Assembly: GCA_021202635.1 (NCBI GenBank)
Contig: JAJQCQ010000049.1
Location: 1-39,188, forward strand
Source of the DNA: Lachnospiraceae bacterium
GTDB taxonomy: Bacteria > Bacillota > Clostridia > Lachnospirales > Lachnospiraceae
DNA length: 39,188 nt
Direction of reading: 5' to 3'
Shown here: piece after piece, positions 15,476-24,311 of the stretch
Numbering within the stretch: position 1 is the stretch's first letter
Layout of the letters: every line of letters starts with the position of its first letter
Translations under genes and position numbers: made by a program
Notes under the pieces: model-generated
The model's database searches: none
The model's input: the letters and a program-made list of their open reading frames with translations, nothing else
Told to the model about the DNA's origin: nothing

Positions 15476-15667
15476 ATGGCATTATTCAAAGAAATCAAAG
15501 GAGACGTCCTCTGGCTTCGTGAAGTACCAAAAAATCACTGTCACCGGCAGCAGCTTTGGATCGATCCGTCGGATGGCAGTGATATAAACAAAAAGAAACT
15601 GACTTTTTTGAATACGTACGGAAGGGTTGACGCAGACAAGAGAGGAATTATGCTATTCGATTTATAA
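15476..15667 (+). CDS. Small unidentified ORF ahead of the ABC importer
   Basis: These 63 codons read MALFKEIKGDVLWL and so on, ending RGIMLFDL. The frame is also open upstream to 15413. There is no good ribosome binding site. The DNA contains ATCACTG/CAGTGAT (15534-15583) enclosing the palindrome GGATCGATCC (15558-15567), so the region may act as a structured leader and the ORF may be incidental. Confidence 0.25.
   Translation: MALFKEIKGDVLWLREVPKNHCHRQQLWIDPSDGSDINKKKLTFLNTYGRVDADKRGIMLFDL
15627..15654 (+). promoter_or_regulatory. Possible promoter for the binding-protein gene
   Basis: TTGACG (15627-15632) is followed after 16 bases by TATGCT (15649-15654). It would give a short leader ending in AAGGAGG just before ATG 15686. 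The -10 is weak. Confidence 0.35.
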
Positions 15668-15685
15668 TTAAGGAGGAAAAACAAA

Positions 15686-17326
15686 ATGAGAGAAATCAGT
15701 AGAAGAGATTTTCTGAAGGGAACGGCGGCCAGCTTTGCAGCGGTTGCTTTTGGCACAAGCCTTGTTGGAACGACCGCGCTGGCGAGTGATGACTCGCTGC
15801 ATGATACCGCAAATATCGACAATTCGTTTACCCGTTCTTCCCTGATCGTAGGCTGGAACACGGCGACTTCCATTGAGCCGTGGGGCACTGACAATAACGT
15901 ACCGGGCAACTACGAAGTCTATGAGATGCTGTTTGAGACATCCGCAGATGGTGAATTTTATGCGCTTCTGGCGGATGCAAGCCGCGGCGAATATGGCGGA
16001 TATGACCATGAGGAAGGCAGCGTAGAGTACCGCGTATACATTTATGATTATATCTACGATCATGCCGGCAACCACATTACCGCTTCTGATATTGCTTACA
16101 GCTATATGTATCAGTATGAGAACGCGACAACTTCAAACTGGCAGACGCTGGTTTCCGTAGAGGCGGAGGATGACACGACCGTTCTGTTTACATTTTCAGA
16201 GGAGCTGAATTCCCTGGGCGCGCTGGAGAACTTCCTGTCCCGCTGCTTCATCGTTTCGGAGAACAACACGGAAAATCTGACCAGCTCGATGTGCGGTACC
16301 GGCCCGTATAAGTTTGTATCCTATACCTCTGGTTCCTCTCTGGTAATTGAGAAGAACGAGGAGTACTGGCAGACGGATGAGTCTCTTCGCCGTCAGGAGT
16401 CTCAGGCGAATGTGCAGACGATCACCTATCAGTTCGTAGACGAAGGCAACTCTCGTGAGACGGGTCTTCAGTCCGGCGCTCTGGATATGGTATATGATAT
16501 GCCGCTGGAAAACATTGAGACCTTCACCGATGACGGAAGCTACGGCGATCAGTACAGCGTGTACAGCTATGTACAGAAGTTTGTTTACGGACTTTGCCTG
16601 AACTGCAGCGAGGATATGCCGACTGGTGATGTGAACCTGAGACTTGCGGTCCTGAACGCGATCGACCAGAACGGTCTGATCACAGCTCTTGGCGGAACCT
16701 ATACCAGACTGTACGCATATGCGACCGATTATTATTCGGATTACAGTTATGTAGACTGGGCAAGCCTTGACAATTACAATACGAATGACGGCGCAGATCT
16801 GGAAGCGGCTGCGGAGTATCTTGCGGCGTCCTCTTATAACGGAGAGACACTGACGGTTCTTACACAGAGCGATTACAATGACGTGGCAACCATTATCGCG
16901 GCTCAGCTCGCGGCGGCCGGTATCAACGCGACTGTAAAGGGCGTTGACCAGGCGACACAGACCTCCACTCTGGCGGATCCCTCCGCATGGGATATGATGT
17001 TCGGCATGATGGCTGGCGACTACAACGTACAGGTTTGGAGCCACGGCTTTGACTATAACAGCAATGGCGGCACTGGTACAGCGAACGGCTATTTCACCGT
17101 AAATGATGAGTGGCAGGAGCTCCTGGAGCTGTGCAATACGGCTGAGGGTCATACCGCAGAGAATATGCTGGCATGGTGGCAGATGTGTACAGACAATGGC
17201 TACGCGATGGGTCTTTACGCCGGGAATAACTACGATATCGTTCCGGAAGACTGCACCTATGTATGCCTGTCTGACCGCCTGAACCTGCTTCCGGGTGCGT
17301 GCTGCTTCGATGGTTCGGTTGAATAA
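15686..17326 (+). CDS. Family-5 (peptide/dipeptide-type) solute-binding protein with Tat signal
   Basis: This 546-residue protein belongs to the SBP_bac_5 family, the extracellular binding component of Dpp/Opp-type ABC importers. Typical stretches are PGNYEVYEMLF, the FTFSEELNSLG segment, MCGTGPYKFVSY and LAVLNAIDQNGL. The N-terminus SRRDFLKG followed by an Ala/Gly-rich core and TALAS is a standard twin-arginine (Tat) signal with a signal-peptidase-I site. There is no lipobox cysteine, which is unusual for a Gram-positive binding protein that needs a membrane anchor. AAGGAGG lies 10 bases before the ATG. A terminator between this gene and the permeases should leave the binding protein in excess. 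The substrate is not necessarily a peptide, because family 5 also binds sugars, opines and metal chelates. Confidence 0.92.
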   Translation: MREISRRDFLKGTAASFAAVAFGTSLVGTTALASDDSLHDTANIDNSFTRSSLIVGWNTATSIEPWGTDNNVPGNYEVYEMLFETSADGEFYALLADASRGEYGGYDHEEGSVEYRVYIYDYIYDHAGNHITASDIAYSYMYQYENATTSNWQTLVSVEAEDDTTVLFTFSEELNSLGALENFLSRCFIVSENNTENLTSSMCGTGPYKFVSYTSGSSLVIEKNEEYWQTDESLRRQESQANVQTITYQFVDEGNSRETGLQSGALDMVYDMPLENIETFTDDGSYGDQYSVYSYVQKFVYGLCLNCSEDMPTGDVNLRLAVLNAIDQNGLITALGGTYTRLYAYATDYYSDYSYVDWASLDNYNTNDGADLEAAAEYLAASSYNGETLTVLTQSDYNDVATIIAAQLAAAGINATVKGVDQATQTSTLADPSAWDMMFGMMAGDYNVQVWSHGFDYNSNGGTGTANGYFTVNDEWQELLELCNTAEGHTAENMLAWWQMCTDNGYAMGLYAGNNYDIVPEDCTYVCLSDRLNLLPGACCFDGSVE

Positions 17327-17358
17327 GCGATAGTTTCTTTCATATAATTTCCTCTGAG

Positions 17359-17394
17359 CGCCGCTCCGGCTAGTTGCGGGGCGGCGTTTCTTTT
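17359..17394 (+). terminator. Internal terminator/attenuator after the binding-protein gene
   Basis: CGCCGCTCCG (17359-17368) pairs with CGGGGCGGCG (17377-17386, one G-T pair) around an 8-base loop, followed by TTTCTTTT. It sits between the binding protein and the first permease and probably sets their expression ratio. Confidence 0.75.
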
Positions 17395-17424
17395 ACCTTT
17401 ATATTAATTAAGAAAGGCGTAACT

Positions 17425-18408
17425 ATGTGGAGATATATAGTAAAAAGACTTCTCTGGCTGATCGTAATTATGGCCTGTGTGGGTGTCATTATTTTTACGA
17501 TCATGTGGTTTGTGCCGGGCGATCCCGCACAGATCATCCTGGGGGCGGGCGCCACGAATGAGGATATCGCGCGTGTGAGAGAGCAGTTAGGGCTTGACCG
17601 GCCGTATATGGTACAGCTCGGCGAGTTTCTGATCAATGCCTGTCGTCTGGACTTCGGCGAATCCTATGTATATGGCATTCCTGTCATTCAGGAATTTGCG
17701 ACCCGTCTTCCCCGTACGCTGGGGCTGGGCCTGATTTCGATGTTCTTGAATATTATCATCGGCATCCCGCTCGGCGTAAACGCGGCGATTCACAGAAATA
17801 CCATCTGGGATCAGGGCGTTCTGGTTCTGGCAATGGTATTCATCTCGGTGCCGCAGTTTTTCCTGGGACTTCTGATGGTGGTTCTGTTTTCGGTACAGCT
17901 GGGCTGGCTGCCGCCGTTCGGTATCAGCGGTTCTTATCCGACCTGGATGTACTGGATTATGCCGGTGCTGGCAAACTCTCTGTCCGGTATGGCGATGAAC
18001 GCAAGGCAGACGCGTTCCGCTGCCCTGGAAATGATCCGCGCAGACTTTGTGACGACGGCGCGGGCGAAAGGACTTCCGGAGCGTACCGTTATCTATAAAC
18101 ATATGCTGCCGAACGCGTTGATCCCCGTAGTGAATTCGCTGGGCATGCAGCTGTCGATGGTGGTCGGCGGTACTGTGGTTATTGAGACGGTATTCTCCTT
18201 CCCGGGGATCGGCCAGTATCTGCTGACCGGCGTGAACTCAAGAGACTATCCGGTGGTTCGCGGCTCGGTTATGATCCTGGCACTGTTCTCAGCGGTTATC
18301 ACACTGCTGGTAGACCTGGTGTATGCGTATCTTGATCCGCGTATCAAGGCGCAGTATGTAAATTATGCCGCGAAAAAAGGCGGCGCGAAGAAAGGCGGGA
18401 AGAAATAA
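17425..18408 (+). CDS. ABC importer permease, DppB/OppB type
   Basis: This 327-residue protein has six membrane segments and the DppB hallmarks: MWRYIVKRLLWLIVI at the N-terminus, FVPGDPA, the LGLDRPYMVQ segment, and the coupling loop EMIRADFVTTARAKGLPERTV, cited here by its core TTARAKGLPE. ATG 17425 starts exactly at the family's conserved N-terminus. The frame is open 51 bases further upstream, but that stretch overlaps the terminator. The stop codon TAA overlaps the next gene's ATG by one base. It forms the translocation channel with the following DppC-type protein. Confidence 0.95.
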   Translation: MWRYIVKRLLWLIVIMACVGVIIFTIMWFVPGDPAQIILGAGATNEDIARVREQLGLDRPYMVQLGEFLINACRLDFGESYVYGIPVIQEFATRLPRTLGLGLISMFLNIIIGIPLGVNAAIHRNTIWDQGVLVLAMVFISVPQFFLGLLMVVLFSVQLGWLPPFGISGSYPTWMYWIMPVLANSLSGMAMNARQTRSAALEMIRADFVTTARAKGLPERTVIYKHMLPNALIPVVNSLGMQLSMVVGGTVVIETVFSFPGIGQYLLTGVNSRDYPVVRGSVMILALFSAVITLLVDLVYAYLDPRIKAQYVNYAAKKGGAKKGGKK

Positions 18409-19301
18409 TGGCGAACGCGGCAACTGTTACGAAGGCTTCTTCCGTGCCGAAACGGAAAAAAGATACCCAGCTGCGCCAGATCACGCGGCGGCTGGTAAAG
18501 AGCAAAACGGCAATGCTGGGCCTGGTTGTTCTTCTGATTATTATCCTGGCGTGTGTATTCGCGCCGTTGATCGCCCCCTATGATCCGAATTACATGGATT
18601 ATTCCGCGCTGAACGCGGGCTCGAGTTTCGCTCATATCATGGGCTGCGACAATCTGGGGCGCGACATTTTCAGCCGCATCCTTTACGGCGGCCGGATGTC
18701 TCTGATGCTTGGCTTCACAGTGGCGATTGTCGGCATGGTGTTCGGTGTGTTTTTTGGCTGTATCGTCGGTTACTATGGCGGACAGGTGGACAATATCGCA
18801 ATGCGTATCTGCGACGTGTGGATGGCGATTCCGGGTACCCTGCTTGCAATCGTGATTTCTTCCGCATTGGGCTCCGGGTTTGGATACACAGTGCTGGCGC
18901 TTTCCGTCAGCGGACTGCCGGGCTCTGTGCGCGGTACCCGTGCGATGGCGCTCAAAGAGCGTGAGATGGAATATCTGGAAGCGGCGAAGGCAATGAACTG
19001 CTCGAAGATGAAAATCATGTTTAAGCATATGATGCCGAATATCATTGCGCCGACCATCGTTGGTACGACCGGCCAGATCGGCGGCACGATGATGTCAGCG
19101 GCAGGCCTTTCCTACATAGGGCTGGGCATCCAGCCGCCGACCGCGGAGTGGGGCGCGATGTGTTCTTCCGCGCGTGAGTATCTGACAAAATATCCGCATG
19201 AAATGCTGTGGCCGGGATTTGTCATCCTGCTTACGGTACTGGCGATCAACCTGCTCGGCGATGGTCTGCGCGACGCGATGGACCCGAGGCTGAAGGACTG
19301 A
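18408..19301 (+). CDS. ABC importer permease, DppC/OppC type
   Basis: This 297-residue protein is the second channel subunit. It has the OppC N-terminal segment (LRQITRRLVKSKTAMLGLVV, first helix), the APYDPNYMDY periplasmic motif, HIMGCDNLGRDIFSRILYG, here cited by CDNLGRDIFSR, and the cytoplasmic coupling loop EYLEAAKAMNCSKMKIMFKH. Its start overlaps the upstream stop (TAATG), so the two permeases are translationally coupled. The downstream ATPase begins 15 bases after the stop. Confidence 0.95.
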   Translation: MANAATVTKASSVPKRKKDTQLRQITRRLVKSKTAMLGLVVLLIIILACVFAPLIAPYDPNYMDYSALNAGSSFAHIMGCDNLGRDIFSRILYGGRMSLMLGFTVAIVGMVFGVFFGCIVGYYGGQVDNIAMRICDVWMAIPGTLLAIVISSALGSGFGYTVLALSVSGLPGSVRGTRAMALKEREMEYLEAAKAMNCSKMKIMFKHMMPNIIAPTIVGTTGQIGGTMMSAAGLSYIGLGIQPPTAEWGAMCSSAREYLTKYPHEMLWPGFVILLTVLAINLLGDGLRDAMDPRLKD

Positions 19302-19316
19302 TGGGGGGAAGAGAAG

Positions 19317-20372
19317 ATGAGTGAAGAGTTTTTGCAAATCAAAGATCTTGTCGTCGAGTATTCCTCCGGCGGCCAGATCGTACAGGCCGTCAATGGTGTG
19401 GACCTGACGGTAAAAAAGGGTAAGACCCTCGGCCTTGTGGGCGAGACGGGGGCAGGCAAGACAACGATCGCGAAATCGATCCTGCGTATTCTGCCGACGC
19501 CGCCGGCGAAGATTCAGAAGGGCGAGATTTTCCTGGATGGACAGGATCTGCTGAAGCTGCCGGAAAAAGAAATGATGAAGGTGCGCGGCAATAAAATTGC
19601 CATGATTTTCCAGGATCCGATGACGGCGCTGAACCCGACGATGACGGTCGGCGATCAGATCAGCGAGGTGGTCCTGCAGCACAATGATTACACCAAACAG
19701 CAGGCGCAGGAGCGCACGATTGAGATGCTGGAGCTGGTGGGAATTGCGAGTGTCCGCTATATGGATTATCCGCATCAGTTCTCCGGCGGCATGAAGCAGC
19801 GTGTCGTGATCGCGATGGCGCTGGCCTGCAATCCGGAGCTGATTCTCGCAGATGAGCCGACGACAGCGCTGGATGTGACCATTCAGGCACAGGTGCTGGA
19901 TATGATGCGTGAGCTCCGTGAGAAATTTAATACCTCTATGATTCTGATCACGCATGACCTGGGCGTCGTAGCGGAGACCTGCGACGACGTCGCGGTTATC
20001 TATGCGGGCGAGATCGTAGAATATGGGACGCTTGCGCATATTTTCCGCAACCCGCGGCATCCGTATACGCTGGGCCTGTTCGGTTCCCTGCCAAAGCTGG
20101 ACGATGATTCCAAACGGCTTTCGCCGATCCACGGGCTGCCGCCCGATCCGACGAACCTGCCGGATGGCTGTAAATTCGCGCCGCGGTGTCCGGAATGTAC
20201 GAGTGAGTGTTCGAAGGATCAGATCATGTTGGAAATTGAGCCCGGCCATTTTGTCCGTTGCTGTAAATTTACAGCGGGAGGGGCACCGACAGCCGCGAAG
20301 ACGAAGAAGAGGCAGCCTGCATCCGACATCGGCAGAGCAAATGCAGGACAGAACAAGAGAGGGGGCGTGTGA
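19317..20372 (+). CDS. ABC importer ATP-binding protein, DppD/OppD type
   Basis: This 351-residue ATPase has Walker A GETGAGKT, Q-loop FQDPMTALNP, the signature FSGGMKQRVVIAMAL, Walker B LILADEPTTALD and switch His in ITHDLGVVAE. The C-terminal oligopeptide extension carries the cysteine cluster FAPRCPECTSECSK, which in DppD-type proteins can hold an iron-sulfur cluster. GGGGGGAAGAG precedes the ATG. It pairs with the following DppF-type ATPase, whose start region overlaps its stop. Confidence 0.95.
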   Translation: MSEEFLQIKDLVVEYSSGGQIVQAVNGVDLTVKKGKTLGLVGETGAGKTTIAKSILRILPTPPAKIQKGEIFLDGQDLLKLPEKEMMKVRGNKIAMIFQDPMTALNPTMTVGDQISEVVLQHNDYTKQQAQERTIEMLELVGIASVRYMDYPHQFSGGMKQRVVIAMALACNPELILADEPTTALDVTIQAQVLDMMRELREKFNTSMILITHDLGVVAETCDDVAVIYAGEIVEYGTLAHIFRNPRHPYTLGLFGSLPKLDDDSKRLSPIHGLPPDPTNLPDGCKFAPRCPECTSECSKDQIMLEIEPGHFVRCCKFTAGGAPTAAKTKKRQPASDIGRANAGQNKRGGV

Positions 20373-20374
20373 GC

Positions 20375-21325
20375 ATGGCACTGCTTGAGGTAGAACATTT
20401 AAAAAAATATTTCAGTGTTGGCGCCGGTACGAACCACGCCGTGGATGATATTACTTTATCCATTGAAAAGGGACATACGATGGGCGTGGTCGGCGAGTCC
20501 GGCTGCGGAAAAAGCACGCTGGGCCGCACCATTATCCGCCTGCTGGACGCGACGGATGGTGTGGTTCGTCTGGACGGCGAGGACATCACTTACGCAAAGG
20601 GCAAAAAGCTCCGCGAACTGCGTGAGAAGGTCAGCATTGTATTCCAGGATCCGTATTCATCCCTGAACCCGCGCTCCAGCGTGGAAGCAACCATCAAAGA
20701 ACCGCTGCAGGAGTCGCACCGTTACACCAAAGCACAGGTGCAGCAGCGCACGGAAGAGCTGATGGATCTGGTCGGCATTGAAGAGCGCCTCCGCCTTGCC
20801 TATCCGCATGAGATGGACGGCGGCCGCCGCCAGAGAGTCGGCATTGCCCGCGCCCTGGCGCTGAATCCGCAGTTTATCATGTGCGATGAGCCGGTGTCTG
20901 CCCTCGACGTGTCGATTCAGGCACAGGTGCTGAACCTGCTGATGGATTTGCAGGAGCAGATGCAGCTGACTTATATGTTTGTCACCCATGACCTTTCGGT
21001 TGTCCGCCATATTTCGGACGACATCTGCGTTATGTATCTGGGGCAGCTGGTAGAGACCAGCCCGTCCCGCGAGCTGTTCCGCCGCCCGCTGCACCCATAC
21101 ACAAAGGCGCTGTTGTCAGCGATCCCATCGACGGATCTGGATCACCCGATGCAGCGTGTGCAGCTGAAAGGCGAAATCACCTCTGCGATTAACCCGGAGC
21201 CGGGCTGCCGCTTCGCGGCGCGCTGTCCGTATGCATGTGATAAATGCCGCCAGCCGCAGGTACTCGAAGAGGTTGAGCCGAGACATTTTGTGTCCTGCTG
21301 CAGGGTGAAGGAAATAAATGACTGA
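20375..21325 (+). CDS. ABC importer ATP-binding protein, DppF/OppF type
   Basis: This 316-residue partner ATPase has Walker A GESGCGKS, Q-loop FQDPYSSLNPRS, Walker B FIMCDEPVSALD and switch His in VTHDLSVVRH. The C-terminal Cys cluster FAARCPYACDKC is present. The signature is altered: where LSGGQRQR is usual, it reads MDGGRRQR. The Gly pair and Arg residues remain, and similar DGGRRQR variants exist among clostridial homologues, so activity is still likely. ATG 20375 is preferred over GTG 20369 because GAGAGGGGG then has normal spacing. The gene start lies within a few bases of the DppD stop. Confidence 0.94.
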   Translation: MALLEVEHLKKYFSVGAGTNHAVDDITLSIEKGHTMGVVGESGCGKSTLGRTIIRLLDATDGVVRLDGEDITYAKGKKLRELREKVSIVFQDPYSSLNPRSSVEATIKEPLQESHRYTKAQVQQRTEELMDLVGIEERLRLAYPHEMDGGRRQRVGIARALALNPQFIMCDEPVSALDVSIQAQVLNLLMDLQEQMQLTYMFVTHDLSVVRHISDDICVMYLGQLVETSPSRELFRRPLHPYTKALLSAIPSTDLDHPMQRVQLKGEITSAINPEPGCRFAARCPYACDKCRQPQVLEEVEPRHFVSCCRVKEIND

Positions 21326-21418
21326 CAGGGATGTCATACGGCACCTACAGAGGACGCTTGTCAGATAACTGACAGGGGCGGGGATTGCCCCGCCCGGCAA
21401 ATGAAGGAGTGATTTTCC

Positions 21419-22114
21419 ATGGCAAAGAAAACAGGTCCGGAAAAGGTTGGCAACGACATTTATGGTGTGAATTCGAACTGGAAGCTTGAGCAGAAAATGG
21501 GAAAAACGACTGGGGACGATATTCACCGCAGTACGTACTATCACAAGTATTTCCGGGGCTATACGGAGATTCGCACGGAAAAAGCAAATGGCGGCTATAA
21601 GGTCGAGCGCTTTTATACAGAACCGTGGCTGGTGCAGGATGTCACGCCGGCGATGTACGTTTGGTACCGCATGATGTATATTCTTCTGACAGTGGCCGTG
21701 TGTGCCATGTATTTTCGCCTGATGTGCATGGACGGCTTTGCCGGAACTTCTTCTCTGCTGGTAGCGGTGCCGGAGTTTGCATCTGTGATTGGCTTGCTGC
21801 TGCTGGCGGCGGCGACCATAAACTATGTGTTTATGCGCAAACGGATGACGCTTTATGATCATCGAAGCTCCTCGGGAAATCTGAAAAAAGCAGCGGTTAT
21901 CTCGGCGGTCTGCCTGGCGGCTACCGCCCTGATGATTGCGATCAACAGCTTCTTTCGCGCGGACTCTGTACTGAATGAGCTGAAGCTCTCCGGCGGCGTA
22001 CTGCTTAGCGCGGCCGCGCCTCTGGCGATCTATCTGATCGAGCGGGGGATGCCATATAGGGAGGAAGAGAACTGTACGGTGCTTCCGGCGGGCGAGGCGC
22101 ATGAAATCTGGTAA
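21419..22114 (+). CDS. Four-TM membrane protein of unknown function in the importer operon
   Basis: The 231 residues divide into a soluble, charged N-terminal third (about 1-75, Lys/Tyr-rich) and four membrane segments near 83-105, 117-138, 157-178 and 190-208. AAGGAG lies 9 bases before the ATG. It is 93 bases downstream of the DppF gene and 68 bases upstream of the hydrolase gene, on the same strand, so it is probably co-transcribed. I do not recognise the family; it could be an accessory permease component or an unrelated transporter. Confidence 0.7.
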   Translation: MAKKTGPEKVGNDIYGVNSNWKLEQKMGKTTGDDIHRSTYYHKYFRGYTEIRTEKANGGYKVERFYTEPWLVQDVTPAMYVWYRMMYILLTVAVCAMYFRLMCMDGFAGTSSLLVAVPEFASVIGLLLLAAATINYVFMRKRMTLYDHRSSSGNLKKAAVISAVCLAATALMIAINSFFRADSVLNELKLSGGVLLSAAAPLAIYLIERGMPYREEENCTVLPAGEAHEIW

Positions 22115-22182
22115 ACACAGTTCTTTGTTCCCTGAGGCTAATGACAACTGACAGGATAATGATATGGGCACGGAGGGATCAT

Positions 22183-23358
22183 ATGAATAACCAACATATT
22201 TTACATATCACGGCAGTGACTGAGGTGGGGCCGGAGGCGCAGAAATGTGTCCGGGCGCTGCTGGAGTATGATCAGCCGATCGCAGCCGATACACCCGCGG
22301 AAGCGTTTTCCGTCGCAGACCGCACAGTCACGGGGGTATCCGTGGAAGGAAATACGGTTGTGCTGGAGCTGTCGCCGGAGGATGCGGCGGCATCCACCTT
22401 CCATCAGGGGAATCCTTGGGAGGATACACCGACGACGCTGGAGACCGCCAGTGTGACAGTGCGGCAATGTAAGTCGATAAACGCCTTGGACGGCAGTGAA
22501 ATCGCGGCGCCGTTTGCTGCGGAAAATGATATACTGAAAAAAGCAGATCAGAATGATCAGGTGCAGAACCTGATTGTGGATGATTTTACTCAGGGAGAAT
22601 TTGAAGGGTTGGCGTATAACCTTTATATCCCTAAGGACATGGAACCGGGGAAGACTTATCCACTGGTGCAGTTTATTCATGACGCGGGGCCCTGTGGGCC
22701 GGATCCGCATCTGACACTGGCACAGGGCGTCGGAGCATTGGTCTGGGCCAGAGAGGAAGAGCAGGCGAAGCGCAAATGCTTTGTGCTGGCGCCGCAGTTT
22801 GACGGGCCGCCGATTGTAGATGACGACTGGAACGTTGATCCGCGTCTGGAGACGGAAAAACGTTTGCTGGACTGGGTTTGCGAGACGTATCCGGTTGACC
22901 GGAAGCGTCTCTACACGACGGGGCAGTCGATGGGCTGTATGTCCTCGATTGTACTGAACGTGCGTTATCCGGATTTGTTTGCGGCTTCCTTTCTGGTAGC
23001 CGGGCAGTGGGATGAGCGGCAGATCGGAGGACTGGAAAAACAGAATCTCTGGATGATCAATTCCATGGGCGACGCGAAAGCCTTTCCGGTGATGAACCAG
23101 ATGGCGTGTGAGATGGAGGCAAAGGGCGCGAAAGTTACACGGAAGCTGATTGATGCCAGGGCGTCGGAGGAGGAAATGGCTGAGATTGTCCGGAAACTGA
23201 TTGCGACCGGCGCGAATGTGATTTATACGCCCTACAAGATTGAGAGCGTGGCAAACGGCTGGAGCAGCCGGGGCGGCGAACACCATGTCAATACCTGGAA
23301 GACCGCCTATAATATAGAAGCAATCCGAGAATGGCTGTTTTCGAACGTGAAAGAGTAG
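22183..23358 (+). CDS. Alpha/beta hydrolase (PHB-depolymerase/esterase-like)
   Basis: This 391-residue protein has an N-terminal beta-sandwich-like part of about 125 residues and a C-terminal alpha/beta hydrolase domain. The hydrolase contains YNLYIPKDMEPGKTYPLV, the oxyanion segment FIHDAGPCG, the nucleophile elbow GQSMG (S249) and a plausible catalytic His in GEHHVNTW (H367/H368). No signal peptide is visible, so it acts in the cytoplasm, most likely on the imported compound or its ester. ATG 22183 is preferred to the open frame from 22141 because GGAGGG lies 5 bases before it. It resembles predicted esterases of the LpqC/PHB-depolymerase group; the substrate is unknown. Confidence 0.85.
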   Translation: MNNQHILHITAVTEVGPEAQKCVRALLEYDQPIAADTPAEAFSVADRTVTGVSVEGNTVVLELSPEDAAASTFHQGNPWEDTPTTLETASVTVRQCKSINALDGSEIAAPFAAENDILKKADQNDQVQNLIVDDFTQGEFEGLAYNLYIPKDMEPGKTYPLVQFIHDAGPCGPDPHLTLAQGVGALVWAREEEQAKRKCFVLAPQFDGPPIVDDDWNVDPRLETEKRLLDWVCETYPVDRKRLYTTGQSMGCMSSIVLNVRYPDLFAASFLVAGQWDERQIGGLEKQNLWMINSMGDAKAFPVMNQMACEMEAKGAKVTRKLIDARASEEEMAEIVRKLIATGANVIYTPYKIESVANGWSSRGGEHHVNTWKTAYNIEAIREWLFSNVKE

Positions 23359-23414
23359 TTACTGTTCACAACCCGATCACGCACTTGCTGCGAGGGCATG
23401 GTGAGACCTGTAAC
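23358..23414. repeat. Palindromic intergenic element between convergent genes
   Basis: It begins GTTACTGTTCAC on the last base of the hydrolase stop and ends GTGAGACCTGTAAC, a loose inverted repeat. The first 35 bases match the hairpin at 6941-6975 at 27 positions. It fills the gap between the hydrolase (+) and a LysR gene (-). Confidence 0.55.
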
Positions 23415-23417
23415 GAA

Positions 23418-24311
23418 TTAGCCGAGGTTCCCTTTCCGGTTTTCGGCTGTGAATTTTACAAACGCATCTACCATCGCGTTCAGATGCCGCTCTTTTGGAT
23501 AGATCAGATAGAGATCGGTGTGAACGCGCGGCTCGAGATCGACGACGGCGATGTGTACATTGCCGCGCAGCTTATCTGCGAGTCCCTGCTTTACCAGAGA
23601 AACCTCCCCGCTGCGGTTGATGACGGAATCCTCCCAATTGCCTTTGCTGGACGACAGCTTTGGCGTGAAGCCTGCGTTTTGCAGCTCATTGACCTCCAGC
23701 CGCCAGGGAGTAGACCCTTTTTTGTGGCGGATGAAGAAGACCTCGTCCTTTAGTTCTGAGAGATGGACGGACTTCTTCGCCGCCAGCGGATGGCTGTGCG
23801 GGAGACTCACAGACAGGTAATCTTCCCGGTAAGGGATCATGGTATAGTCGTCCTCGAAGGTGCCGGTGTTATGGACAAAGGCGGCGTCGAGAAGGCCGGA
23901 CTGCAGCTGTCCGAGTGTATCATCCGTGGAGAGCATCAGCACATCGATGATGGCTTGCGGATACTGCTTTTTGAAATCAGCAAAGAGTGTAGTAATGCCG
24001 TAATAAGCCGGGAAACCAACGACACCAAGGGAAATTCGATGATCCGCGTCTCGACGGAGTGCTTCCGCGGTACGCTCAAACTCTTTTTCATGTTCAGTGA
24101 TGGCGATTGCGTGCGGAAGAAAGGCCATCCCGAAAGAGGTCAGCTCAATTTTCTGGGTGGTGCGGGTAAAAAGAGGCACGTTAAGCTCTTCTTCCAGCTG
24201 TTTGATGTGCCGGGAGAGAGCGGACTGGTTGATGCCGAGCTTTTTCGCGGCGTTGGAGAAATTCAGCTGTTCCGCGAGAATGAGAAATTCATTTAAAAAA
24301 AGGGTTTTCAA
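23418..24311 (-). CDS. LysR-family transcriptional regulator (second of a tandem pair)
   Basis: This 297-residue regulator has an N-terminal winged helix-turn-helix (FLILAEQLNFSNAAKKLGIN, then QSALSRHIKQLEEELN) and a C-terminal periplasmic-binding-like effector domain. The start is TTG at 24311, supported by GGAGG six bases upstream. No ATG gives a complete HTH. Its first 23 bases overlap the end of the upstream LysR gene, so the two are translationally coupled. It is convergent with the hydrolase and importer operon and is a likely regulator of that operon and of the divergent MBL-fold gene. Confidence 0.9.
   Translation of the reverse strand: MKTLFLNEFLILAEQLNFSNAAKKLGINQSALSRHIKQLEEELNVPLFTRTTQKIELTSFGMAFLPHAIAITEHEKEFERTAEALRRDADHRISLGVVGFPAYYGITTLFADFKKQYPQAIIDVLMLSTDDTLGQLQSGLLDAAFVHNTGTFEDDYTMIPYREDYLSVSLPHSHPLAAKKSVHLSELKDEVFFIRHKKGSTPWRLEVNELQNAGFTPKLSSSKGNWEDSVINRSGEVSLVKQGLADKLRGNVHIAVVDLEPRVHTDLYLIYPKERHLNAMVDAFVKFTAENRKGNLG

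Noticed and set aside
19095-20381. 428-codon minus-strand open frame over the importer ATPase gene
   Set aside because: It is antisense to an unmistakable DppD-type ATPase and shows Arg/His-rich composition without domains.
20815-20850. Loss of the LSGGQ signature making the DppF ATPase inactive
   Set aside because: MDGGRRQR keeps the Gly pair and Arg residues, all other motifs are intact, and similar variants occur in this ATPase group.
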